Positions 1-7,377 of a DNA stretch of 25,604 nt are shown here, piece by piece. Position numbers and translations under genes: made by a program. Below the pieces are notes generated by a model. The model searched no databases, was not told the DNA's origin, and was given only the letters and a program-made list of their open reading frames with translations. This stretch comes from CAZLLV01 sp964560325. GTDB taxonomy: Bacteria; Acidobacteriota; Thermoanaerobaculia; Multivoradales; DATKCC01. How positions within the stretch are numbered: position 1 is the stretch's first letter; every line of letters begins with the position of its first letter. Where the stretch lies: the NCBI GenBank assembly GCA_964560325.1, contig CAZLLV010000337.1, positions 1-25,604 of the forward strand, given 5' to 3'.

Positions 1-928
1 CGCCCGGGATCGACAGCGTGCCGCCCTTGCGGCAGGCCTGGATCGCCTGGCGCAGCACGGTCGGCCGGTCGGTCTGCATCTTCAGCTCCAGCTTCACCCG
101 GTCGTAGATCGCCGCCGGGCCGTGGCCGTGGGCCTCCATGCCGACCGCGTCGATGCAGCGGTCCGGGCCGTGGCCGCCGGTCATCTCGAGGAGCGCCTGC
201 TGGAGGTCGACCTCCTCGTAGTTCAGCACCTCGGCGTGGCCCCAGGTGGCGGCGAGGGCGAGCCGCTCGGGGATCCGGTCGATCGCGATCACGCGGTCGG
301 CGCCCAGCATCCAGGCGCTCTGGATGGCGAACTGTCCGACCGGGCCGCAGCCCCAGACCGCCACCGTGTCGCCGGGCTCGATGTCGCACGCCTCGGCCGC
401 CTGGTAGCCGGTGGGGAAGATGTCGGAGAGGAAGAGCACCTGCTCGTCGTCGAGGTGGTCGGGCACCTGGATCGGCCCGACGTCGGCGAACGGCACGCGC
501 ACGTACTCCGCCTGGCCGCCGGCGTAGCCGCCCAGCATGTGGGAGAAGCCGAAGAGGCCGGAGGGCGAGTGGCCGTACATCGCCTCGGCCAGCATGGCGT
601 TCGGGTTCGAGTTGTCGCACAGCGACCAGAGCTCCTTCTTGCAGTAGAAGCAGCGGCCGCAGGCGATGGTGAAGGGGACCACGACCCGGTCGCCGACCGA
701 GAGGTTCTTCACCTCCGGGCCGACCTCCATCACCTCGCCCATGAACTCGTGGCCGAGGACGTCGCCCTGCTTCATGCTCGGGATCAGCCCGTCGTACAGG
801 TGCAGGTCGGAGCCGCAGATGGCGGTGAGGGTGACGCGGACGATCGCGTCGCGCGGATTGAGGATTTGGGGATCCGGGACGGTTTCGACGCCGACCTCGT
901 GCTTCCCCTGCCAGCAGATGGCTTTCAT
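1..928 (-). CDS. Zinc-dependent alcohol/formaldehyde dehydrogenase-like protein (3' end cut by window)
   Basis: Medium-chain dehydrogenase/reductase that should oxidise an alcohol or aldehyde adduct with NAD(P)+ in the cytoplasm. The first 309 residues are in the window; relatives are about 390 residues, so the C-terminus lies beyond base 1. I see the catalytic-zinc Cys38 (ICGSD), GHE at 59-61, the four structural-zinc cysteines C90, C93, C96 and C104, and the nucleotide motif GCGPVG at 193-198. The layout resembles the glutathione-independent formaldehyde-dehydrogenase-like branch. The ATG is preceded by AAGGAG six bases upstream, which fixes the start. It lies 27 bases after the SRPBCC gene on the same strand, so the two are probably co-transcribed. 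The true substrate cannot be read from sequence. Confidence 0.9.
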   Translation of the reverse strand, partial: MKAICWQGKHEVGVETVPDPQILNPRDAIVRVTLTAICGSDLHLYDGLIPSMKQGDVLGHEFMGEVMEVGPEVKNLSVGDRVVVPFTIACGRCFYCKKELWSLCDNSNPNAMLAEAMYGHSPSGLFGFSHMLGGYAGGQAEYVRVPFADVGPIQVPDHLDDEQVLFLSDIFPTGYQAAEACDIEPGDTVAVWGCGPVGQFAIQSAWMLGADRVIAIDRIPERLALAATWGHAEVLNYEEVDLQQALLEMTGGHGPDRCIDAVGMEAHGHGPAAIYDRVKLELKMQTDRPTVLRQAIQACRKGGTLSIPG

Positions 929-955
929 GGTGTACTCCTTGTTAGAAGCTGGTTC

Positions 956-1666
956 TCAGAAGGGGTTGCTCAGAGCGAACGCCGAGCGCTCGCCGGCCGG
1001 CTGGCCTTCGGTGGTCGGCACCTCGCCGGCTTCCATCCGGCTCTTGAAGCGGCGCAGATCCTCCTCGATCTCGCGCGCGAGCGCCGGCTGCAGCAGCGCG
1101 GCCGCCGGTCCCGTGGGGGCGCCGCGGCGGTGGGCGGCACGCAGGTGGAGGAGCAGGACGGTCGCGTCGTCGGAGCGCCAGGGGCGCAGCTCGAGCGAGC
1201 CCTCCTGCTCGATCTCGGAGCCTTCGAGCGAGCGCCAGCGCAGAAGCTCCCCCGGCCGCTCTTCGATCACCTCGGCCTCCCACTCGACGGTGGTGCCGAG
1301 CGGCGTCCGGGCGACCCAGTGGGAGCGGCCGTCGCCGAGCTCCTCGACCGTCTTCAGGTGGCGGAGGATCTCCGGCAGCTTCTCGAGGTCGCGCCAGGCG
1401 TCGAAGACCTCGCGCGGCGGCCGGTCGATGGTCAGCGTCGCCCGCAGGTCGATCGACGGGTCGCGCAATGACTCCTCGAGCGGCCAGTGGCCGGAGACGC
1501 CGCGGACGGCGAGCGGCAGAGCGAGGGCGGCGGCGCCGGTCCAGGCGCCGGCGGTGCGGCGGCGGGCGGCGAGGCCGAGGAGGGTGGCGGCCCCGGCGAG
1601 CGCACCGGCGCGCAGGAGGCCCTCCTGGTGCTTCGGGTTCATTCTCGATTCGGTTCTCGGCGTCAT
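956..1666 (-). CDS. SRPBCC-family protein with N-terminal membrane segments
   Basis: 236-residue protein. Residues about 15-60 form one or two hydrophobic stretches separated by RRR (LLRAGALAGAATLLGLAARRR, then AWTGAAALALPLAV). Residues about 70-210 have the pattern of a polyketide-cyclase/START-like SRPBCC fold, opening with a strand of the type 'LTIDRPPREVFDAWRDLEKLPEIL'. Such domains bind hydrophobic ligands; the ligand here is unknown. The ATG at 1666 has AAGGAG with a five-base spacer, so I prefer it to the second Met eight codons in. It sits between the cytochrome gene (62-base gap) and the alcohol dehydrogenase (27-base gap). I recall this membrane-SRPBCC plus zinc-dehydrogenase pairing from other bacterial genomes, which suggests a shared but undefined role. 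Confidence 0.82.
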   Translation of the reverse strand: MTPRTESRMNPKHQEGLLRAGALAGAATLLGLAARRRTAGAWTGAAALALPLAVRGVSGHWPLEESLRDPSIDLRATLTIDRPPREVFDAWRDLEKLPEILRHLKTVEELGDGRSHWVARTPLGTTVEWEAEVIEERPGELLRWRSLEGSEIEQEGSLELRPWRSDDATVLLLHLRAAHRRGAPTGPAAALLQPALAREIEEDLRRFKSRMEAGEVPTTEGQPAGERSAFALSNPF

Positions 1667-1728
1667 GGGATCTCCTTCATTCGTTCGATGGCGTTTCAAG
1701 GGAAGCGACTCCGTCGGTCTGGGCTCAT

Positions 1729-2427
1729 TCACTCCCAGGGCAGGCCCGACAGGTAGTCGTAGATCGCCCCGGCGTCCTCCGCGCTCATCCGGAAGGGGGG
1801 CATCGGGGGCTTGGGGGGCGCGCCGTCGCGGGCGATCCCCTCGGTCAGCAGGCGGACGAGATCGTCGCGGTCGTAGGACGCGAGGCCGGCGAGCGCCGGG
1901 GCCTCGACCGCCCAGTCTTGCGCGCCGTACGGCGAGACGACCGAGATCGGCGCGCCCTGGAACTTGCGCTCCGGGATGACCCGCCCGGCGTCGTCCTTCG
2001 GGCTGTGGCACTGGACGCACATCGCGACCTGCTCGGTGAGGTACTGGCCGCGGCTCTCGGCGCCGACGAAGGCGGTGACGCCGCGGCGCTCGACCTGCTC
2101 GTCGGTCTCGCCCACGGGAAGGGTCGCTCCCGCGTCGGTGGCGGAGCCGAGGGTGCCGGCGTCGTCGTCCGGGCCGGCGGCCGGCGGGATCTCGCCCGGC
2201 AGGTCGGTCTCGTCGTCCGAGAGGCCGAGCTCGCCGTCCCGGCCGTCGATCGGCGCGGCGGCCGGCTCGTAGTCGAGGGTCTGGGGCGTCTCGTTCTCGG
2301 GCTCACCCGAGTCCTGCCGGTAGCAGCCGACCGTGGTGGGGACCGTGAGGAGCACGAGCAGCGCGGCGGCGACGATGGCGCGCCTGCCCTGGAGCCGGCC
2401 GCGAGGCTGGGGTGCGTTCTCTGCCAT
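1729..2427 (-). CDS. Monohaem c-type cytochrome, probable lipoprotein
   Basis: 232 residues. An N-terminal hydrophobic segment (about 17-34) ends in TVGC with Cys35, so it is probably exported and lipid-anchored, although the lipobox is not canonical. Residues about 36-115 are a low-complexity, Asp/Glu/Pro-rich linker. The haem motif CVQCH is at 137-141 and a likely distal Met ligand is Met214 in PPFRMSAEDA, followed by a terminal helix (AIYDYLSGLP) typical of class I cytochrome c. It should carry electrons outside the cytoplasmic membrane; the partner is not encoded in the window. I placed the start at the ATG at 2427, which puts the hydrophobic segment close to the N-terminus; a purine-rich AGAGGAG lies about 12 bases upstream. 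An in-frame extension to 2511 exists but looks untranslated. Confidence 0.85.
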   Translation of the reverse strand: MAENAPQPRGRLQGRRAIVAAALLVLLTVPTTVGCYRQDSGEPENETPQTLDYEPAAAPIDGRDGELGLSDDETDLPGEIPPAAGPDDDAGTLGSATDAGATLPVGETDEQVERRGVTAFVGAESRGQYLTEQVAMCVQCHSPKDDAGRVIPERKFQGAPISVVSPYGAQDWAVEAPALAGLASYDRDDLVRLLTEGIARDGAPPKPPMPPFRMSAEDAGAIYDYLSGLPWE

Positions 2428-2709
2428 GGGGGGAAAGGTCTCCTCTGGGTTCCGGTGCAACGTGGTTCCGACTGCGAGGGTGCCGTCCCCCAGCACACCC
2501 GAAGGGGTCATTACGCAAAGGCGGTGCCGCGCCGGGGTGGGAGGGAGAGGGGGGCCCGAGGCGCTCCGGCGGGGGCCGATCTCGGGCGGGACCGACGATC
2601 GTGCAAGATCGGCGGAGGAAGTTACGGAGTGGGTGGGGAGATCCCCTGGCTCCGCCCTTCCCGACCGCGAGCCGATGGACGTCGAGAGCTCGAAATTCGT
2701 CTCAGCGCT
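2428..2709. other. Intergenic region between the HDAC-family gene and the cytochrome gene
   Basis: 282 bases with no convincing coding sequence. It must hold the promoter of the minus-strand cytochrome/SRPBCC/dehydrogenase group, or act as its leader if transcription reads through from the HDAC gene. I see no strong terminator with a T-tract and no promoter good enough to mark. Confidence 0.5.
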
Positions 2710-4527
2710 TCATTCGTCGCGGAGCCGGAAGTCGTAGCTCCGGCTCGGTTCCTTCTGGAGCGCTTCGCGGATCGTCGCTTGCAGCCGGTCGCTGATCGCC
2801 ATCACCATCGGGACCGGCTGCCAGGTGACCGGCTCGCCCGGCTCGCCGTCCCCGGTGTCGATCACCCGGCCTCGATCGACGGCGCGGGTGGCGTCGCCCA
2901 GGGGGAGGTGGCCGACGGCGTTGCGGAAGGCGCGGTAGCGGGCCGCGTCCTCGGCGTCGAGGAAGGCGAGGTACTCCTGGGCCTGGGCGGCCATGTGGTA
3001 GTGCGACGGCACGAACGAGATCCCTTCGAGCCCGAGGCGGTCGCAGATCAGCACCAGCAGCGCCATCGTGTCGCGCAGGAGCCCGAGCCCCGGGTGGCGC
3101 TGGCCGGGGAGCGGCTCGTGGTGCTCGCACCCCGGGTGGTCGAAGGTGAGGCGGGGGTTCTGGAGCAGGACCCACTCGACGCGCAGCAGCTCGAATCCCG
3201 GCACCGTCTGCCGGTCGCGGCGGGCGCGCAGCTCGGCGAGCAGCTCCTTCTCGTCGACGTCGCCGTAGACCCGCACCGTCTGGCCCGCCGGGTTGTCGAG
3301 CTCGAACGTGACGGTCGGCTGCCGGAAGCCCTGGTCGCGCAGGCGCTGGAGGATTCCGAGCTGCTCGAGCGCCAGCTCGACGCCGTGGCGGGAGTAGTAG
3401 CCGAGGAAGCGGGTGTCGCGGGGGCGCGCGGCGAGGGCGCCGAAGAGCTCTTCCTCGGACAGGCCGAGGTCGTCGGTGTCGCCGCGGTCGCCGGTCAGCT
3501 CGGAGGGGGAGAGGAAGGTCGAGCGGATGCGGAAGCGCCGGAGCGTGATCTCGTCGGACGACGGCACCTCCACCTCCTTGCCGGCCGAGAGCAGCCAGCC
3601 GAGGAAGCGGGCGGTGTAGCGCCACGCCCCTCGCCCGTAGCCCCCGCCCAGGGTGACGACGGTCGGCGGCTCGCCGATCCGCCGCAGCCGCTCGATCACG
3701 AAGCGGTCGCGCGCGAGCATGCCGGCGGCGCTCACCTCCCAGTTGCCGAGGGCGTCGTCGGCCGCCGGGTCGCAGCCGGCGACGTAGAGGACGAGGCCGG
3801 GCCGCACCCGCTGGAGGACCGGCGGCAGGTGCTCTTCGAGGGCGGCGAGGTAGCGCCGGTCGTCCACGCCGTCGCCGAGCACGATCGAGGTGCTCTCGAC
3901 CGCCGGCGCCTCGTCCCACGACCGGTTGTGGATCGAGAACGTGTGCACGCTCTCGTCGTCGGCGAAGATCGACCGCGTGCCGTCGCCGTCGTGGAGGTCG
4001 AGGTCGATCACCACGATCCGCCCTTCGAACCCCTGCTCGCGGCACTCGGCGACCGCCACCGCCAGGTCGTTGAAGACGCAGAAGCCGCCGCCGCGGCCGG
4101 CGTGGGCGTGGTGGAGCCCGCCGCCCAGGTTGACCGACATGCGCCCGGTCTCGGCCGCGGTGCGGGCGGCGAGCACGGTGCCGCCCACCATCGTGCGCTG
4201 GAGATCGAGGAAGCGGTCCTCGTCGGCCTCCGGGATGCGCACGCCGAGGATGCGGGTGAGCGAGCCGGGCTCGCGCAGGCTCTCCAGGTACTCGGTCGTG
4301 TGAACGCGGCAAAGCTGCTCGAAGCTCGCCGGGCGCGGCCAGTGGAGGAGCCCTTTCTCGACCAGCCACTCGCTCGCCAGGAAGGTGAGGACGTTCTCGC
4401 CCCGCCGCGGGTCGACCTGGGAACCCGGCGCCTCCATCGCGTACTGGCCGCTGTAGACCAGCTCCGCGAGCGGGCTCATGCCGAGCCGGCGCGCCAGGCT
4501 CCATCCGAGACGGCGTAGCGCTCTCAC
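2710..4527 (-). CDS. Histone-deacetylase-family zinc amidohydrolase with a long C-terminal extension
   Basis: About 605 residues. In numbering from an upstream in-frame GTG at 4551, the deacetylase core spans about 30-340 and keeps the active site: tandem His147/His148 (GGGLHHAHAG), zinc ligands Asp185 and His187 (DLDLHDGDGT), third ligand Asp261 (AGCDPAADD) and the transition-state Tyr305 (LGGGYG). In bacteria this fold deacetylates small acetylamides such as acetylpolyamines, or acyl-lysines; the substrate here is unknown. Residues about 340-613 have no domain I can name and contain His-rich HPGCEHHEPLPGQRHPGLG and PSHYHMA. I chose GTG 4527 because AAGGA lies nine bases upstream and because this codon would overlap the upstream aldehyde dehydrogenase stop as GTGA if the intervening palindrome were removed. 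The 4551 start has no ribosome site. Confidence 0.88.
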   Translation of the reverse strand: MRALRRLGWSLARRLGMSPLAELVYSGQYAMEAPGSQVDPRRGENVLTFLASEWLVEKGLLHWPRPASFEQLCRVHTTEYLESLREPGSLTRILGVRIPEADEDRFLDLQRTMVGGTVLAARTAAETGRMSVNLGGGLHHAHAGRGGGFCVFNDLAVAVAECREQGFEGRIVVIDLDLHDGDGTRSIFADDESVHTFSIHNRSWDEAPAVESTSIVLGDGVDDRRYLAALEEHLPPVLQRVRPGLVLYVAGCDPAADDALGNWEVSAAGMLARDRFVIERLRRIGEPPTVVTLGGGYGRGAWRYTARFLGWLLSAGKEVEVPSSDEITLRRFRIRSTFLSPSELTGDRGDTDDLGLSEEELFGALAARPRDTRFLGYYSRHGVELALEQLGILQRLRDQGFRQPTVTFELDNPAGQTVRVYGDVDEKELLAELRARRDRQTVPGFELLRVEWVLLQNPRLTFDHPGCEHHEPLPGQRHPGLGLLRDTMALLVLICDRLGLEGISFVPSHYHMAAQAQEYLAFLDAEDAARYRAFRNAVGHLPLGDATRAVDRGRVIDTGDGEPGEPVTWQPVPMVMAISDRLQATIREALQKEPSRSYDFRLRDE

Positions 4528-4530
4528 CGG
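4524..4530. repeat. Left copy of 7-bp direct repeat (putative target-site duplication)
   Basis: TCACCGG lies directly against the left end of the palindromic element. The same heptamer recurs at 4711-4717, one base beyond the right end. On the minus strand this copy reads CCGGTGA and contains the GTG start of the HDAC-family gene. Confidence 0.55.
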
Positions 4531-4710
4531 CCCGTTTCCTTCATGCGCCACCCGTCACGAGAGCCGTGAGCGTGCGTCAGATCGGGCCACCCGCAAGCGA
4601 AGAGAGACCGAGGCGTACTGGACAGTACGTTGACGGAGTGATGAGCGAGGACGGCTCGAGATGGCGTGCGATCGCGGCTCGCAGTAGGGAGGCGCATGAA
4701 GGAAACGGGA
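4531..4710. repeat. ~180-bp palindromic (MITE-like) element between two genes
   Basis: The outer 19 bases form a perfect inverted repeat: 4531-4549 is the reverse complement of 4691-4709 (GGCGCATGAAGGAAACGGG reading outward). The symmetry continues inward imperfectly, for example GAGCCG at 4561-4566 against CGGCTC at 4675-4680. The centre is a perfect short hairpin CGTACTG-GA-CAGTACG at 4614-4629, almost exactly at the midpoint. Heptamer TCACCGG flanks both sides, as expected for a target-site duplication. No coding sequence fits inside. Each end carries ATGAAGGAAACGGG reading outward, so it supplies a Shine-Dalgarno-like AAGGA to whichever gene it lands beside. A folded transcript would pair that site away. 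A single instance cannot prove mobility; the symmetry itself is seen directly. Confidence 0.8.
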
Positions 4711-4717
4711 TCACCGG
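4711..4717. repeat. Right copy of 7-bp direct repeat (putative target-site duplication)
   Basis: TCACCGG, matching 4524-4530. On the minus strand it reads CCGGTGA and contains the TGA stop of the aldehyde dehydrogenase. One base (4710) separates it from the perfect inverted repeat. Confidence 0.55.
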
Positions 4718-6234
4718 ATGAACGGGATCTTGCGCCAGAGGCGGAAGGCGCCGAGCAGCGCCTTCGCCTTCGCCGCCGTGTCGGTGCGCACCAGGATCGA
4801 CTCGTAGCCGCCGCCGGTGGCGAAGCTCTCGACGATCGACTGCTGCTGGGTGAAGCGCCGGATGCCGTGCTCGCCGTGGCGGCGGCCGATCCCGGAGTGC
4901 TTCACGCCCCCCATCGGCGTGTCGAACGAGTGGTAGATGAGGAGCGTCGAGTTGACCCCGGCGGTGCCGGTCTCGAGCCGGCGGGCGATCCGCAACGCCC
5001 GGTCGCCGTCGCTGCCCCAGACCGAGGAGTTGAGGCCGTACGGCGTCGCGTTCGCCCGCTCGATCGCCTCCTCGGCGCTGTCGACCGGCGAAATCGAGAC
5101 CACCGGCCCGAAGGTCTCCTCGCGCCCGGCGAGCATCTCCGGCGTGACGTCCGCGAGGACGGTCGGGTGGATGAAGCAGGGGCCGAGGTCGCTCAGGCGC
5201 CGGCCGCCGGCGACCACCCGCGCCCCCTTGGCGAGCGCGTCCTCGACGTGCGACCAGACCTTCTCGGTGTGCTCCTCGCTGATCAGGCTGCCCATGTCGC
5301 GGTCGTAGTCCATCGACCAGCCGACCTTCATCGCCTCGACGCGCTCGGTCAGCTCCTCGACGAAGCGGTCGTAGATCGGCCGCTCCACGAACACCTGCTC
5401 GTTGCAGATGCAGGTCTGCCCGGAGTTGGCGAAGGCGCCGGAGATGAAGCCGGTCACCACGTCCGGGATCGGCGCGTCGGCGAGCACCACCATCGGGTTC
5501 TTGCCGCCCAGCTCGAGCGAGTACGGGATGAGCTGCTCACCGGCCGCCACGGCGATCTGGCGGCCGACCTCGGTCGAGCCGGTGAAGCCGATGTAGCCGA
5601 CGTGGCGGATCAGCTCCTGGCCGACCTCGGCGCCGTCGCCGTGGACGAGCTGGAGGAGGTCGGGATGGAGACCGGCGGCGATCATCAGCTCGCGCCCGAT
5701 CTCGGCCGAGAGCGGCGTGATCTCGGACGGCTTGATGACCAGCGCGTTGCCCGCGAGGAGCGCCGGCAGGCCGTCGCCCATCGGCAGCAGCAGCGGGAAG
5801 TTCCACGGCGTGATCAGGCCGACGACCCCGACCGGCTTGTAGACGACGCGCGCCGAGGTGAGGCCGGGCACCGCCGGTTGGCGCTTCTCGTCGCGCAGGT
5901 GGTCTTCGCCGTGGTGCAGGTAGTAGCGCGCCGTGCCGGCGAGCGTCACGACCTCCGACAGGGCGTCGCGCCGCGCCTTGCCGGTCTCCCGCTGCAAGGT
6001 GTCGATCACCCGATCGGCCTCGTCGAGCAGCAGGTCGTGGAAGCGTCGGATCACGGCGGCGCGCTCGGAGAACGGTGCCGCCCCCCACGCCTTCTGCGCC
6101 CGCGCCGCCCGCGCCACGGCTTCCACCACGTCGCCCCGCGGCGTCCGCGGCACCGCCCCCACCTCCTCGCCGGTGGCCGGGTTGAAGACGGGGATCAGGT
6201 CGAGATCGCGGGTGCGGGCGGTGTCGGTGGGCAT
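4711..6234 (-). CDS. NAD(P)+-dependent aldehyde dehydrogenase, succinate-semialdehyde dehydrogenase-like
   Basis: 507 residues, the normal length of the family. It should oxidise an aldehyde to the acid through a thiohemiacetal in the cytoplasm. Catalytic parts are intact: Asn145 in PWNFPLL, cofactor Lys168 in VIKPSE, the GFTGSTEVG turn at 216-224, general base Glu241 in ELGGKNP and nucleophile Cys275 in SGQTCI. Overall character (TARYYLHHGEDHL, then VYKPVGVVGLITPWNFP) resembles the GabD2 branch of succinate-semialdehyde dehydrogenases, but substrate assignment within this superfamily is unreliable. The C-terminus has a short basic tail. Start at ATG 6234, with GAGGGAG about 12 bases upstream; longer in-frame starts would run through the divergent peptidase gene. 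It precedes the HDAC-family gene on the same strand, interrupted by the palindromic element. Confidence 0.9.
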   Translation of the reverse strand: MPTDTARTRDLDLIPVFNPATGEEVGAVPRTPRGDVVEAVARAARAQKAWGAAPFSERAAVIRRFHDLLLDEADRVIDTLQRETGKARRDALSEVVTLAGTARYYLHHGEDHLRDEKRQPAVPGLTSARVVYKPVGVVGLITPWNFPLLLPMGDGLPALLAGNALVIKPSEITPLSAEIGRELMIAAGLHPDLLQLVHGDGAEVGQELIRHVGYIGFTGSTEVGRQIAVAAGEQLIPYSLELGGKNPMVVLADAPIPDVVTGFISGAFANSGQTCICNEQVFVERPIYDRFVEELTERVEAMKVGWSMDYDRDMGSLISEEHTEKVWSHVEDALAKGARVVAGGRRLSDLGPCFIHPTVLADVTPEMLAGREETFGPVVSISPVDSAEEAIERANATPYGLNSSVWGSDGDRALRIARRLETGTAGVNSTLLIYHSFDTPMGGVKHSGIGRRHGEHGIRRFTQQQSIVESFATGGGYESILVRTDTAAKAKALLGAFRLWRKIPFIR

Positions 6235-6354
6235 GAATGCGATTCTACTCCCTCTCGCCGCATCGCGGCGAAGCGGTCGCGGAGGGCCTCGCCCGCGGCC
6301 TCCGGTACACTCGGCGCTCACCGTCGCTTCCGACGCTCCCGAGGAGCTCTGCCC
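6235..6354. promoter_or_regulatory. Divergent promoter region
   Basis: 120 bases between the minus-strand aldehyde dehydrogenase and the plus-strand C1 peptidase. It must contain the outward promoters of both. I cannot pick confident -35/-10 pairs. The plus-strand ribosome site GAGGAG is at 6341-6346. Confidence 0.45.
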
Positions 6355-7377
6355 ATGCCGCGTCCCATCCTCTACGGCACCGGCTGGCGTCCCGATCCGC
6401 CCGACGAGCGGGACCTGACGTTCGGCCACGACCACGTGCGGGAGATGCTCTCCGGCCTCGGCGTGCACAAGGTGGTCCGGAAGCTCCTGCCGGCGAAGGT
6501 CGATCTGCGCCCCTGGTGCTCGCCGGTGCAGTTCCAGGGCTACTACAACACCTGCACGGCGCACGTCGTCGCCGGCATGATCGAGCTGCTCGAGACGAAG
6601 GCGACCGGCTATTACGTGCAGGCGTCGCGGCTCTTCCTCTACCAGGTGGCGAAGCGCATCCTGGGCGAGAGCGGCGATCCGGGCGTCTACCTGCGGCAGA
6701 TGATGGGCTCGGTCGTCCTGCTCGGCGTGCCGCCGGAGAAGTACTGGCCCTATCTCGATACGGAGGTCAAGGACGATCCCCGGATCGATGCCCACCCGGA
6801 CGCCTTCTGCTACGCGCTCGCCCGCCGCTACGGCGCCGCCAAGTACTTCCGGCTCGATTCGGCCGGGCTCGACCCGAAGCGCCTCGTCACGCGCATGAAG
6901 TCGCTGCTCGTCGCCTCCATGCCGACCTCGGTGGGCTTCCCGCTCTACCGCAGCTCGCTGACCCACGCGAGCACCACCGGCGAGATCCTCTTCCCGGCCG
7001 AAGGGGAGGTGCCGATCGGCAGCCACGCGGTGCTGGTGGTCGGCTACGACGACGGGAAGGAGATGCCGATCTCCGGCGGCGACGCGGCGGAGGGGGGAGC
7101 CGGCGGGAGCGGAACGACGAAGGGCGCCTTCCGGTTCAAGAACTCCTGGGGCGAGACCTGGGGCGACGCCGGCTACGGCTGGCTACCGTACCGCTACCTC
7201 GAGGTCGGTCTCGCCAAGGACTGCTGGACCATGATGCAGGCCGAGTGGGTCGAGACCGACCAGTTCCAGCTCGACCTGGAGACGAAGGGGGGAGCCGGCG
7301 AGCCTCACTCCAGCGCCGAGAGCCGCCGGCGCGCGTCCTCGACCCGCTCGCGGTCGAGGCGGCCGCCCTCCCAGTAG
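6355..7377 (+). CDS. C1-family (papain-like) cysteine peptidase, cytoplasmic
   Basis: 340 residues with no signal peptide and no propeptide of normal length, so probably intracellular. The papain active site can be followed: oxyanion Gln61 (QFQG), nucleophile Cys67 (YYNTCTAHV, where most papains have GSCWAF), His224 (IGSHAVLVVGYD) and Asn263 (FKNSWGETWGDAGYGW). A Gly/Ala-rich insert (about 240-256) precedes the Asn loop. Start is ATG 6355 with GAGGAG eight bases upstream. The last 25 or so residues are Arg/Ser-rich and lie antisense to the end of the neighbouring kinase gene, overlapping it by 73 bases. Its target is unknown. A role in trimming the nearby borosin-like peptide is possible but it is on the other strand and not in that operon. 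Confidence 0.88.
   Translation: MPRPILYGTGWRPDPPDERDLTFGHDHVREMLSGLGVHKVVRKLLPAKVDLRPWCSPVQFQGYYNTCTAHVVAGMIELLETKATGYYVQASRLFLYQVAKRILGESGDPGVYLRQMMGSVVLLGVPPEKYWPYLDTEVKDDPRIDAHPDAFCYALARRYGAAKYFRLDSAGLDPKRLVTRMKSLLVASMPTSVGFPLYRSSLTHASTTGEILFPAEGEVPIGSHAVLVVGYDDGKEMPISGGDAAEGGAGGSGTTKGAFRFKNSWGETWGDAGYGWLPYRYLEVGLAKDCWTMMQAEWVETDQFQLDLETKGGAGEPHSSAESRRRASSTRSRSRRPPSQ

Noticed and set aside
122..1471. Long plus-strand open frame across the dehydrogenase and SRPBCC genes
   Set aside because: It is antisense to two genes with clear motifs. Its composition (runs of Arg, Ala, Val, His, Leu) is that of a high-GC shadow frame.
1468..4518. 1016-codon plus-strand open frame
   Set aside because: Antisense to the cytochrome and HDAC-family genes; no recognisable domain and shadow-frame composition.
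4666..6354. N-terminal extension of the C1 peptidase reading frame
   Set aside because: It runs antisense through the aldehyde dehydrogenase. The peptidase has a good ribosome site and Met at 6355.
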